NCBI GenBank assembly: GCA_951640165.1 | Contig: OX621241.1 | Span: 7,326,001 to 7,390,000 of the forward strand | Direction of reading: 5' to 3' | DNA length: 64,000 nucleotides | Source of the DNA: Pseudoips prasinana | Taxonomy: Eukaryota > Arthropoda > Insecta > Lepidoptera > Nolidae | In this document: positions 45,201-56,500 of the stretch, piece by piece | Layout of the letters: each line of letters starts with the position of its first letter | How positions within the stretch are numbered: the first letter of the stretch is position 1 | Made by a program: the position numbers and the translations under genes | The notes under the pieces: generated by a model | Database searches by the model: none | Told to the model about the DNA's origin: nothing | The model's input: the letters and a program-made list of their open reading frames with translations, nothing else

Positions 45201-45385
45201 TACACACTATATATGATATTACTAAAACCAGCACTGTATTTAATATAAATAACAGATGCAACTCAAACTCCGCGCCAAAATGGAAAACAGTTGTGCCAAT
45301 CTAACAACAACAAAATAAAACATAAATTTGAATTTGGAACCATAAACAAATCGTCCGTTCCCGATACTTTTTTGACTGAATGTAT

Positions 45386-46084
45386 ATGTCAAGTAGGCTT
45401 GTCATAACGTCGAAGTGGCTAACTGGCAACAATAACAGAATATTTTTGAGAGTTAATTAATTGTACAGTATTTGAACTGGGTTAAAATTACGGGTCGTGT
45501 AAAAATTGTTATTGGGATTTTTATGGCAACCAAGTAGTACGAAAGTTAGCGGCCCTAATATCCCATGATTTTATCACCAAAATCATCATTACATGCATAT
45601 TTTGTAATGACTACGTTAATTTTAATAAAATAATAAATAAAATAAATAAAAAATTTCAGTTTCTTACATTGTGGTTCATAGTAATGGTTGGGGCATTCCT
45701 TTTAAGTAATAAAATACCTGTGTTAGGATGCCCCGCTCTTCACATTATACTTACTCGTTAAACAAAAAGAGAAAATTTTAATAAACTAGGACATAATTAA
45801 TAATATTCTAATTGAGATGTTATGAAATAAACTAATGAAGTGAGTTAATTTTTGGGTGTATAGAATGTGGAAATGGAACGTGAGGGCCTTTGTGTGTGGT
45901 GTATGTGCGTGCGTGCGTGCATGTATGTGTGTGTGTGTGTGTGCGTGCATGTTCATGTTTCTGGATGCGAAATCGTCTATTTTACAGTGCGCAGAGATAA
46001 TTAGTTGTATTTATTGAATATATTTAATTTCATTGCATAATTCATAGATTATCATATTTTATAGTAGATATTGAGGTATAAACG
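45386..46084. other. AT-rich spacer with a (GT)n tract
   Basis: A GTGTGTGCGT-type microsatellite occupies about 45900-45952. No gene. Confidence 0.6.
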
Positions 46085-48735
46085 TGATAATTTATAGGTT
46101 TTTTACTTAATTAATGTTTTTAAGATTGAATGTGCAATAGTTGTTCAGTTTCAATGTAACACAATTGCTTTAGCCAGGTCGTAAGTGTCTTTTTACAGTT
46201 ATAGTATACCATATTATAAATTTTGAATTTTTTATTTGTTGTGTTATATAAATAGCACGATTGTCTCTCGAATTGTCTTCTTGCAAATGTCGTTGCGACG
46301 GTGCAGATAGGTGCAACGTTAGGGGTTCTTCTTTTTTCAGTTAAGATGGGATTAAAACATATTTTTTTATGTACTTTTAGAACAGTTTGTAAGATATATA
46401 GCTGTCTTACTGATAAAAGTTTAGAAAGTTGGTACAATTCCTTAATGGGATATCGGTATGGTTTCGAATATATAATTTTTATTATAGAACGTTGCGCCCT
46501 CTCCACATTTATAAGTTTGCTTTTGATTGCTCCTCCCCATACTGGAATACAATATATTATCACAGATTGAACCAAAGAGATATATATTTTATGTAATATA
46601 TCTGCAGATGCAACGTGGCGTAACGATTTAAAAACCCATTTTAATTTTCTTATCCTGTTTGTTAATAAATCTAGATGGGCGAGCCATGATAGTCTTTGGT
46701 CAATCATAATACCTAGATATTTGCTACTTTCGACTTTAGTAATATATTCACAGTTGCAGCTATTGGATTGCCAATTAATGCAATTATGAATCCTAACCCC
46801 AAAGTCCTCTGATGGCTGAGATGATTTATATATAGAGAAACACATATAATTTGTTTTTGTGGTATTCAATGTCAGAAGATTATTTGATAGCCAGGCTGAT
46901 ACTTTAGCTAAACCATTTTCAGCAAGTTCGTGTACATCTCGCCATGAGTCTCCAGTGAATACGACAACGGTGTCATCTGCATATGAGAAAATGTTTCCTG
47001 AATTTATTTCTCGATTACATAAATCATTGATGTAAATCAGGAATAATGTGGGACCGAGGACACTGCCCTGCGGTACCCCGAATGTAACATTTTCTGATTC
47101 ACTTATATAAACCCCAATTTTCACTTGCTGTTGGCGTTCCAATAGGTAGCTTTTAAAAAGAGATAGAGAATTTCCTCGAATTCCTATCCTTTCAAGTTTG
47201 TTTACAAGAGTGGGGATAGAGACGGTATCGAATGCTTTTTATAGGTCGAGAAAAGTAGCCAAGCATTTTTTTATTCTTGTCTAATTTATTAATGATAATA
47301 GAACTCAACTTAGAGACCGCATCTTCCGTCGACATATCTTTACGAAAACCAAATTGAGATGGAGATAGAATGTTATAGCAATTTAAATAACTTAATAATC
47401 TTTTGTTTATGATTCGTTCTAGCACTTTTGAAATCACCGGTAATACTGAGATAGGTCGATAGTTATTAATATCATTTTTGTCCCCACTCTTGTATACCGG
47501 TGTTACAATTGCTTTTTAGCGCCCTTAGAAATATGCCTTTTCCGAAGCAAATATTCGCCAGATGACAAAAAATGGGAACTATTTCGATCCTTGATATATT
47601 TAGAAATTTGGTAGGGATATTATCCCACCCTAGGGCACTATTTGAATCGAGACTCATTAGTATACTTTCGACTTCCATGGGATCTGTGTCTAGCAATACA
47701 AAAGATGACAGCATGCTCTGTTGTAATGTGTTTCTCGAGCAGTGATCGTGATTACTTTCCCCTATACTTTCAGCCAATTTTTTACCTATATTAGCAAAGG
47801 ATTTATTAATAAAGTTAACTCGTTCAGATGGGTTATTACAGTTGTAAAGTAGGTTGATATTTGATGTTTTCGTGGGCTTATAATGAGTTATGTCATTTAT
47901 AGATTTCCATAATCTTTTATTGTTTCGAGTTGATTCTGAAAGTTTATCTGTATCATATTGACGTTTTAATTTCTTTATAAGATTATTACAAAAGTTTCTG
48001 TAACATCAAAACGTTATTTTTAATCATTCGTTAGTTGGGTTAAGTTTTAAAGCTTTTTGCATGTTATTTCTGTTTTTTATACCCCTTAATAGCCCTTCCG
48101 TAATCCAAGGTTTTATTATGCGTTTAGCGTTCGAAATACGTAATAATTTTGTGTGCAATGTCAGTGAGCTTGTATTTTATTTAGTAACATGTCAGTAAGA
48201 ATGTTAGGGTCGTTACAGGAGAGTAATTCGTGAAGATTAGAAGATCTTAAAGTGTCCAGCGCTTTTTCAAAGTCAATAAAAGTTTTATATGATGAGGGTA
48301 AATATGGTTTGGTTCCATTAGAGAGACTTAAAAGAATAGAGTGATGGTCTGTTGTAGATGTGTCTAGTACCGCAGCAAATGCATTGATAAAATGTTTATG
48401 GATTTTTATTAGAAAATGATCCAAGCAATTCTTACCCCTAGTGGGGAGACAATGGGCAGGAACCCATGGTATGACATTACGTTTAGATAGTAGTTTCTGT
48501 TATTTCTTTCATTGGGAGATTCTACTTCCTTTCCTATTAAATTGATATTTATATCACCTGTAACAATAATGTTCTTTTGCAATCTAATTTTTTCAAGACA
48601 TAAATCGATGGACTCAATAAAATCTTTAGCGTTGTGGTTAGAAGGCGAGCGATAGATTCCTAAAATTATAAATTCGGGGGTGGTTATTTGTAAACATGAG
48701 GCGTGCTTTAGAATTACTTCTTGAACTTTTATATA
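46085..48735 (-). mobile_element. CR1/Jockey-superfamily LINE, third family, 5'-truncated
   Basis: A continuous minus-strand ORF2 remnant, from mid-endonuclease (EVILKHASCLQITTPEFIIL at about 48720) to the RT end at 46120, followed by a short AT-rich 3' UTR. Confidence 0.8.
46120..48720 (-). pseudogene. LINE ORF2 (endonuclease and RT) with frameshifts
   Basis: Pieces in order: IILGIYRSPSNHNAKDFIES, NIIVTGDININLIG, LDHFLIKIHKH and TDHHSILLSL (endonuclease); LDSNSALGWDNIPTKFLNIS; VISKVLERIINKRLLSYLNC and QFGFRKDMSTEDAVSKL; then an uninterrupted 340-residue run (47142-46120) with FGVPQGSVLGPTLFLIYIND, FSYADDTVVV (catalytic YADD) and a C-terminal region to LLHIQS. Motif A falls in a damaged segment near 47240. 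Frame breaks near 47140, 47220, 47470 and 48150 show it is dead. Confidence 0.8.
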
Positions 48736-50039
48736 ATTTTACATTAGAATGTCTCTAATATTTTGTCGCAAAGTTATAAAATATTCAGATAAACCTTAAA
48801 TATTTCCATACAAATTTTCAATGCCTATTTCCTGTAGCTATTTTACACTCTCAAGGTAAAAAAATTTACAAGCTTTGAATGTCATATTTATTTATATCGA
48901 ATCAACAGCCTTAAAAATAAGTTTCAAGGTAATAGCTCTCAAAAATTTGATAAGTCCATGTTACTTTGCATCCCCCTCTTACAACCCTTTTCAACCCTTT
49001 TTTCGCATTCAAAAGTAGCCTATGTCCCTTCTCAGTCTCTAAGCTGTGTACCAAATTCCATTTAAATCGGTTCAGTATTTGTGGCGAGAAAGCGTGACAG
49101 ACAGACAGAGTCACTTTCGCATTTATAATATTAAGGAAGTAGGAGTAGTACAAAGGAGTAAGGATATGTTTTTTTGTAATTATCAGTACTATTTTTATTG
49201 CAAACATTATGAAATACGAACATGTCACAGTTTATGTAAAATCGACCATCAAGTACAAAGATGTTGATGTTATTTCTCAATTCTATAGCAGTTGTAAAAC
49301 TAAACTAGTTTGTACATCTTGTCTCTGAGATACGTATTCAGTTAATGTTGTCATTACTCATGCTGAAGTCACTGTTTTCTTCAGCTATATTTCATCGCAT
49401 TTCAAGAACTTTCGTAAATAAAATGTAGTAGTAAGCTGGAATATGAAGAACATAAAGTACGTACTTATAATCATAAATCCTTACTTTTAAATGAGCAATG
49501 TTTATAAACATTATAAACAATGCTCGTTTATTATTTAGATTCATGATGCTAAGCGTGTACTGGCTGACATTAACGTATAAAAAAATAAATGAATTTTAAG
49601 TTATCACTTAGCTAAGAGATTCGAAACCACAATCCTGATAACCGCTTCGTTGGTCAGGTAGTTTTAAATCTCGGGTTGTGAAAACCAACAGCCGCCCATA
49701 AGTAGCATCAGATGACTTGGTGGTAATAGTCGCCCGGGCGACAACTTGTCAGGCGGGCAGTGGTGCACCGATCTCCCTACAGTCATGTTGGATAGCCAGT
49801 CCATAGGAATATGAGTATTCTCTCAAACTCATGTAGTTAACTCTCTATTCTTTCAAACATAAGTGTTTTCACTTGCGTTATTACACTCCTGCACTATACA
49901 TATAGTATGCCCTGCGTTTTCGACTATTTAAGATAGGCCAATGTAGCTGAAATTTTGCCAGGAGCGCTATTATTACATATCCGAACTTAGTCCCTCCTGA
50001 TGTATAATACGAGTAAGTCTCTGAGCTGCCATGTTATTG
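48736..50039. other. Spacer with a dispersed-repeat end
   Basis: 49030-49135 (AAGCTGTGTACCAAATTCCA, GTGACAGACAGACAGAGTCA) matches, from memory, a common lepidopteran repeat terminus, either LINE or Helitron-like. The rest shows nothing. Confidence 0.4.
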
Positions 50040-50270
50040 ACTACTTTTAAATGTTTGTATAAAATTATCATTGGGAAGTTTTTTTATAGAATCTTATGCA
50101 TTTTGCATGCTCTTTTATAGGGCATAAAAGAGTTACTTATTGTGTAGAGACGAGTAGTACGTAACACAAAGCTGTGCTTATATCTAGTATTTAAATAATG
50201 AGTATCTCTGAGTTCTTATCACAAGGAATATTTATTTTTATACACATAAAGTAGATTTTCTAGGTATTTT
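50040..50270 (-). mobile_element. CR1-like LINE family A, small 3' fragment
   Basis: The minus strand resembles the family A segment coding for NSFMGQCIRFYNKLP (TAACTCTTTTATGCCC...ATAAGATTCTATAA), diverged and with an internal duplication. Confidence 0.55.
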
Positions 50271-50689
50271 TTATATACTTAATGTGCAAGAAAATAAAAA
50301 AAAATACCATTTGCTACCTAGTATTTTTACTTAGTTTCCATACCTAAGTTTATTTTTCAAATAAATGCAATCGTTGCACTAGGGAAATACCAGGTGAGAG
50401 AGACTTTTTAATCATGAAAATCTAGTAGCTTAACGCAGAGCGCCTACCCCGGATTGGTAGATGGTGCAGGTTCGAGACCCGCCGGACGATCAAATTTATG
50501 ATTTCCCATTTTTGAGATTACAATATATGCCTCACAATAATAGTTTCCTATAGGGAAGCCGAACAAAAACGCGTGAGAGTGAAGTAGTCGTGATACGGCT
50601 ACTTTAACGATTGTGCCAATTGCCATTCTATCAGATTTAATGTATGTATAAAACCGTGTAGGTAATTTCTATATAAAACACAAATCCTA

Positions 50690-50893
50690 CTAATATTACA
50701 AATGTGAATGTTTGTGGGTATGGATGTATAGATGTTTGTTACTCTTTCACGCAAAAACTATGGAACGGATTTAGATAAAACGTTGTAGTACCTAATATGG
50801 AATATATATCCGAGTAATTCATAGGGTTTTTATACAGTATTTATATAGCATTTATATAGTATAACGCGGATAAATCCGGGGGACACAGCTAGT
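50690..50893 (+). mobile_element. Helitron-like non-autonomous repeat
   Basis: From TCCTACTAATATTACAAATG to GGGGGACACAGCTAG followed by T. A TC start and CTAG|T end fit Helitrons, and the internal CACGCAAAAACTATGGAACG is typical of this lepidopteran repeat. The assignment is from memory. Confidence 0.45.
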
Positions 50894-51030
50894 CTTAAAT
50901 AAGACATCAACGGTTTAAAGAATATTTTTTTATTTATTCTGATAGAGTATTTATATGGCAAGCAATTCAGTCAATTGAATGTAAAAAATACTTTTAAAGT
51001 ATATGATGACATAAGAAATCATTCAAAAGA

Positions 51031-51225
51031 TTTTACTTATATTTTATTACATTACATAAGATTGAAATTCAAGATAAGAATACTTTAAAAGTATTTTTTT
51101 AGTAAGTTTTTACTTATATTTTATTACATTACATAAGATTGAAATTCAAGATAAGAATACTTTAAAAGTATTTTTTTTGTAAGTTTTTACTTATATTTTA
51201 TTACATTACATAAGATTGAAATTTC
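51031..51225. repeat. 77-bp tandem repeat, about 2.5 copies
   Basis: ACTTATATTTTATTACATTA recurs at 51035, 51112 and 51189, with a palindromic TACTTTAAAAGTA in each full unit. The last partial unit runs into a palindrome. Confidence 0.9.
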
Positions 51226-51238
51226 AATCTTATGTAAT

Positions 51239-51913
51239 TAGGTGTAGGTGAGGGGAAGCGGTCGATCAATTCGGACACCACGGTCTATCATGTTGTAGGA
51301 GCGCGGGCAGAATCGCACGTCACGGTAATATCAACGATATACTCCGTCGGGCTCTTTCCAGTGGTGGCGTCCCAGCTGTACTTGAGCCAAGTGGTCTGGT
51401 GGAATGATGGGAAGAGACCAGACGGTATGTCTTTGTTACCGTGGAAGATGGGAAGGCTTTTGGTGTGGGACGCTACATGCGTTGACACCCTTGCACCTTC
51501 TCATCTTCCGCATACGTCGGGATCTGCGGGCGCTGCTGCTGCATCAGCAGAAACTCAAACGGCGCGAATACACCAACCTCGTTGGAAATTATGTATTTGA
51601 GTCTTTTGGGGTCGAAACGCTAGGGCCGTGGGGACCTAACGCACGTTTATTGTTTCGGGAAACGTTTGATTGACGGTTCCCGTGACCAGAAGGCTGGCCT
51701 TTTTTTGGGTCAAAGAATCAGCATTGCCATACAGCGTGGCAATGCGGCCAGCCTTCTGGGCACGTTACCTCCCGACGATGCGGAGGAATTCTACGACGCC
51801 CTATAACTTAGATAGTAGTTAGTTATTATAGTTAATTTAGCTGATATTTTTCTGTTTCTTATAAGTTAAGATAATTATGTTATATGTATTTCTTTATTTT
51901 CAAATAAATAAAT
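51239..51913 (+). mobile_element. 5'-truncated LINE-type insertion with 13-bp target duplication
   Basis: Flanked by AATCTTATGTAAT at 51226-51238 and 51914-51926. Plus frames read [20 protein letters not shown], then [19 protein letters not shown] and QRISIAIQRGNAASLLGTL, ending in a stop before AT-rich 3' UTR. I recognise this as the C-terminus of a widespread RT-encoding element. The RPD...WD spacing could be a restriction-like endonuclease, which is only an inference. Several frameshifts. Confidence 0.6.
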
Positions 51914-52154
51914 AATCTTATGTAATGTAATAAAATTAAGTTATTCGAATAAGACGTATGTTAATAATATTTGCCTTTGAATATGATACGATTTTCTGGT
52001 CTCCAACGATTTCAAAACATTTAGATTGTGATAGGTTATTCTCCTATTCCAACTCCTCGTTGAGCTTTAAAATTCGAATCTTCGATTTCGCTAAGTCTAG
52101 AACCTCGTTTTTGTTGAAAGTTACGGGCAAAACGAGTCCGATAAAATAAAATAA

Positions 52155-52974
52155 ATAAAATAAAAAAGGTTTTTATTCACGTAGACTTTAAAAAAGCGCT
52201 TGTAAATAGTCAGAACATGTTTGTAGTAATATAGTTGTATACATTAGATATTATTTCTAGTAACATAGATATTTAGGTACATCTTGTATGAAAACATTTA
52301 TAAAATTTATTTTATTACAGAAATGATATTTAGCTAGCTCGTATCAAGTTATTGTCAAGAGATTATGTTTAATTATCTAGTTTAAGTCTAATATTTTTAC
52401 TACATATTGTCAATAGTTCTGTCTATATTAAAGGTATTATTATTATGACGGACCTTGTGTTAATAACGACGGTCGCGCTTTAATGCTACCACCGGATCCA
52501 ATGCGCCCCAACTGAGAAGACCCAGCGAAACAAACTCAGTGGGTTCATCTACTACCGGTTTCAACACGACCCAGTTGAGACGGTCCGGCGAAACATACTC
52601 AAGCGGGCATGAACACGGGATTTGGTCCAATTAGAGTAATTATTTAGTAGGCAAACACAATATATGCTCGATCGGTTGTCTGAATGCTTATTATTTTAGA
52701 TTATATTTAGGTATACAAAAGAAAAACTTCGAAACAATAACATTATTCATTTTGAGACAGAGTCAATAATTTTAAATTAAGTATATGATAGCAATCATTT
52801 ACAGATAGTTCACGTAACACAGCAGATCAGTCATGTCTATATGGCTACAAGATCTCCAGCGAGCAATGTGCAGGTAGGAAGTGAGAGCCAGACGTCTTTG
52901 TCATCGATGTACTCTTTAGTGGTGTAATAACCCCTAGCCATAAGTACACGTTTAATATGTGTTTTAAAACTTGA
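52155..52974 (-). mobile_element. CR1-like LINE family B, copy 3 (3' end)
   Basis: Matches 9145-9960: 3' UTR module, LAGDLVAI end and GYYTTKEYIDDKDVWL. Truncated at 52974 within the coding part. Confidence 0.85.
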
Positions 52975-53225
52975 TCACCGACGTACTAAATATTAATGAG
53001 CTAGGAGTACAGTGTACACCTTAACTTATTTATTTTAAGCTACATCTGAACAACCGTTGACGTGGTTGTTTATTTATTTTTAATCACCCCATCTCGTAAA
53101 GAGCATTTTTACTCTTCGATATCTGAGTGGAAAAGTCATTTTTATCCTCTAGAGGTTAAAGTAAATTTGAATTTAGAACATCGTGTGCACCAAGTTTGTG
53201 AAGGCAAAATATCTGTACAGTTCCG
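52975..53225. other. Spacer
   Basis: Contains one open frame (53062-53298) without recognisable domain; its end overlaps the next element. Confidence 0.35.
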
Positions 53226-54157
53226 CAAACTTATCTGGCCCGCTGGCAGCGTCGCTGTTATCGCATTTAGTGTTGCTAGTAACTATTTTTTGCAATAAAG
53301 TGGGTAAAAATAATACGCACATTGTAACGTAAATATTACTTCACTTATAAAAAGCAAACAAATACTGTCATTGCAAATCTTTATATTTTTATACAATAAT
53401 TATGATCATTTACATAAAATGTATGCTGAGTGTTGTCTAACGGAGATACTCCAGGTATTATTACCGGAATTGTTTCATTCAGAAATCATTTCATCATAAT
53501 CATTATCGTAATCACTGCTTTCACTATCACTACCTAAATGAATGATGAAAGGCTCGTCTAAGTATCCATCCCTTTTTAGATACTCATTTTCAATATTTTT
53601 TACATGATTGCAATGCTTTTGCCATTCATTGACTGTTATCTTTTCAAAAGCTTCTGCAATCAATGTAGGCATTTCAGAATTCGATCTACCAATATTCTGA
53701 TCTGCTATAAATGTTTGCATCTGCTTGCTCTTTTTCTTTGACAAGATTTCTTACAAATCACTCCCCTATACCTACAATGGAAATAGCAAAAATTAAAAAA
53801 AGTATGAATATTTTAAAATATGTATTTTAATTTAAAGTGCGAGGGGGAGTTTCGTATTTTTTCGGAAGCTGACAACACTAACCTGTAGCAGCAGCTACGC
53901 GTTCATACAACTTATTAAAGGGTATAATTGGTGCCTGAAGGCGTTTTTCTTCCTTCATTTAATTCAATACTTGTAATATAACGTTCCTCGCATCACTTTT
54001 TAAAGCTTTCGGCATTTTCACAATTTAAACCACAAAAAGAAAAATTAATACGCGCAACAAACAATCAATGGCAGGAATGTCAGGGAATAACAGGCCGATT
54101 GACATTTCAAACTGGCGTCGTTAGTTCTACTTTTGGCCACCGGGCCAGATAAGTTTG
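53226..54157 (-). mobile_element. Internally deleted IS630/Tc1-like DNA transposon
   Basis: Inverted ends CAAACTTATCTGGCCCG at 53226 and the reverse complement at 54157 enclose N- and C-terminal pieces of one transposase with the catalytic core missing. It could only be moved by a transposase supplied elsewhere. Confidence 0.6.
53475..54015 (-). pseudogene. Transposase ends without catalytic core
   Basis: ATG 54015: MPKALKSDARNVILQVLN-stop-MKEEKRLQAPIIPF, NKLYERVAAATG then a GTTAGTG donor-like sequence. At 53744 downward: AFEKITVNEWQKHCNHVKNI and GYLDEPFIIHLGSDSESSD. N- and C-termini of this kind belong to IS630/Tc1-group transposases (DD37E-like by memory). The DDE core has been deleted. 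Confidence 0.55.
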
Positions 54158-54639
54158 TAGCACTATAAACCTATTTACTTCTACCTCTATGGTGCCGAAT
54201 TTATCTTAGACTTTTTTAATTTATTATAAACTAAGACTACTACTTGGTGTACTTTTTTTATTGTTTTGCGCAATATAACTGTTCTATTACATTCAAAATG
54301 TAGCAACGTTACTTTTAGTTTTTCTTAATTATACCTAAGTATTATTTGTTATAATTTAAAGATTGTCCTGTAATACTTACAAATCATATAATAGTAATTA
54401 ATTAAAACTTACCTTAACTGAGATGAAAGTATTTATGATAAGATGTTTTTCGCATTTAGTCATTTCCTCGCCGAGGTATGATGAAAAGTTACATGTTGCA
54501 CTCGAGTGCAAAGATTTTTCACCTTGTGCTCTTTTGATTTCCTCGCTAATGTTCAGGATTCTAATTTTTGAATCCTTCGCTAGCTCGGTTATCAAAAATG
54601 AGCACGCGGTTAAAAAGCAACTTTGCGCTCTTGTATAAC
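54158..54639. other. AT-rich spacer with a 16-bp palindrome
   Basis: TTGCACTCGAGTGCAA, a perfect palindrome, lies near 54496-54511. Bases 54420-54640 look like an unassigned repeat; no gene. Confidence 0.45.
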
Positions 54640-56500
54640 AATTAACTATTACTGTCTAGAAATAATAGTCCAGCTTCAATAGTAGCAACATCTTCTACAT
54701 CTGCTGAGCAGATACTCAAGCAAAGCGTAGGGTCGTGTGACACAGTTTTTGAATTTTCGGTGGTTAGCCCTAAAGATATTTTAAATGCTTTCAAGAGTAT
54801 TAATATGAAAAACACAAAGGATCTGTGGGGTCTATCTGTTAAGACTGTTTCATCAATTATTACTATAATCGCCCCACACTTAGCTACTGTGTTCAATTGC
54901 TGTGTTGCATCAGGTGTATTTCCTGACTTGATGAAGTATAGTAAAATCATTCCTTTGTTTAAAGCTGGTGATACTTCAGACCCTTCAAATTTTCGACCTG
55001 TTTCCGTGCTGCCCACTCTTAGTAAAATATTTGAAAAGCTTATGCTTAGCCAGCTGCTCAGACACTTTAATATACATAATTTACTACACCGGAAACAGTT
55101 TGGATTCACAAAGGGTTGTTCAACCATAGATGCAGGGGTCAACTTATTAAAAAGTATATTCGCGGCGTGGGAAGACTCGCAAGATGCATTAGGTATCTTT
55201 TGCGATTTGTCCAAAGCGTTCGATTGCGTTCATCATGATACTCTGGTCAGAAAATTACACCACTACGGTATTAGGAACAAGGCTCTCGAACTTCTGACTT
55301 CTTACTTGGGCAATAGAATTCAGAAGGTCGAAATAAACGGTAAAATATCTCCGGGATCTCCAGTGGTAATGGGCGTCCCACAGGGGTCAATTCTGGGCCC
55401 ATTTTTGTTTTTAATTTATATCAATGACTTACCTTACTACGTAAGGGATAAGCATGAGATTGTGTTGTTTGCAGATGATACTTCCCTGACGTTCAAAATA
55501 AACCGACAATTAAGCAATTTTGACGATGTTAATGATGCAATCTCTAAAGTTGTTCATTGGTTTAATGCCAATAATCTTGTGCTTAATGATAAGAAAACTA
55601 AAGTCATTAAATTCACTACACCGAATGTGAAACAGGCGACAACCAATGTACAACTTAATGGAGCTAGGTTGGACCCTGTTGAATCAACTGTGTTCTTGGG
55701 TATCACTATTGACTCAAAGCTACAATGGAGCCCACAAATAGAAAAACTGTCCGGCAAATTAAGTTCTGCAGCATATGCAGTGAAAACTATTAGACGGCTG
55801 ACTGATGTTGACACAGCTAGAATGGTTTATTTCAGTTATTTTCATAGTGTAATGTCCTATGGAATTCTTCTCTGGGGTAGCTCTGCTGACATTGACACCA
55901 TATTTATATTGCAAAAAAGAGCTGTAAGAGCTATCTATAATCTTGGCCCGAGAGTGTCTCTAAGAGAAAAATTGAAAGAGGTCAACATTCTAACTGTACC
56001 ATCTCAGTATATATATGAAAACTTACTATATGTGCATAAAAATATCGATTCCTTCTGTAAAAGGAGCGATACACATAATGTAAATACTAGATATAAGAAT
56101 AATCTCATACTTCATACTACCCGTCTCCACAAAATAAGTAACTCTTTTATGGGGCAATGTATAAGATTCTATAACAAACTTCCCAATGATATTAGAGAAT
56201 TGTCTACGAATAAGTTTAAAAGAATTATTAAAGCCAAATTGTGTAGCAGGGCATATTACAAAATTTCTGATTATTTAAGTGATAAAAGTGCTTGGGATGG
56301 AGTTGTTCTGAGTCAACACACATGATTGTCATTAATCTTAAGTATATTTTATTTTAAAAAAGGATTCCTACTGAGTTTTCTGGCAGTGTTTCTCAGTAGC
56401 TGCCACGTCATGCACTGCACGGTAGGGTAAAAAAAATATGACGATTCCACATAAATGTAAAATTTTTACGGAATAAAATTACTTTGACTTTGACTTTGAC
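54640..56500 (+). mobile_element. CR1-like LINE family A, copy with long open RT
   Basis: 5'-truncated at the endonuclease/RT boundary. RT ORF, 3' UTR and a terminal TTTGAC tandem repeat at about 56477-56500. Fragments of the same family lie at 18160-19150, 34165-34625 and 50040-50270. Confidence 0.85.
54760..56325 (+). CDS. Reverse transcriptase of CR1-like LINE (truncated ORF2, 521 aa open)
   Basis: Open from about 54658 (RNNSPASIVATSSTSAEQIL) to the stop at 56325; the first listed codon is a GTG, since the true start was lost with the 5' end. RT blocks in order: NFRPVSVLPTLSKIFEKLML, RKQFGFTKGCST, GIFCDLSKAFDCVHHDTL (motif A Asp), MGVPQGSILGPFLFLIYIND, LFADDTSLTFKI (catalytic FADD) and FLGITIDSKLQWSPQIEKL, then a C-terminal region ending VVLSQHT. 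No stop or frameshift lies in the RT domain, so this is a recent insertion. It copied element RNA when part of a full ORF2; without the endonuclease and promoter the copy is not autonomous. Confidence 0.88.
   Translation: MVSPKDILNAFKSINMKNTKDLWGLSVKTVSSIITIIAPHLATVFNCCVASGVFPDLMKYSKIIPLFKAGDTSDPSNFRPVSVLPTLSKIFEKLMLSQLLRHFNIHNLLHRKQFGFTKGCSTIDAGVNLLKSIFAAWEDSQDALGIFCDLSKAFDCVHHDTLVRKLHHYGIRNKALELLTSYLGNRIQKVEINGKISPGSPVVMGVPQGSILGPFLFLIYINDLPYYVRDKHEIVLFADDTSLTFKINRQLSNFDDVNDAISKVVHWFNANNLVLNDKKTKVIKFTTPNVKQATTNVQLNGARLDPVESTVFLGITIDSKLQWSPQIEKLSGKLSSAAYAVKTIRRLTDVDTARMVYFSYFHSVMSYGILLWGSSADIDTIFILQKRAVRAIYNLGPRVSLREKLKEVNILTVPSQYIYENLLYVHKNIDSFCKRSDTHNVNTRYKNNLILHTTRLHKISNSFMGQCIRFYNKLPNDIRELSTNKFKRIIKAKLCSRAYYKISDYLSDKSAWDGVVLSQHT

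Larger units (their letters stand above)
42716..45385 (-). mobile_element. Second mariner type, split by a LINE
   Basis: Inverted ends (CTGTCAAGAAAGTACCGGGA at the left; reverse complement of CAGTCAAAAAAGTATCGGGA at the right) enclose two parts of one transposase gene, with a LINE inserted between them (43650-44968). The family differs from the mariner at 12653 and is much more mutated. Confidence 0.8.

Noticed and set aside
50440..50510. tRNA-like sequence with GCAGGTTCGAGACCCGCC
   Set aside because: Only a B-box-like segment is convincing; no full cloverleaf could be drawn.
53062..53298. 78-residue open frame as a host gene
   Set aside because: No domain, signal or homologue recognised, and it crosses the edge of a transposon.
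54642..55214. Minus-strand open frame opposite the family-A RT
   Set aside because: Antisense shadow; the plus strand carries the RT motifs. A similar antisense frame occurs at 18723-19133.
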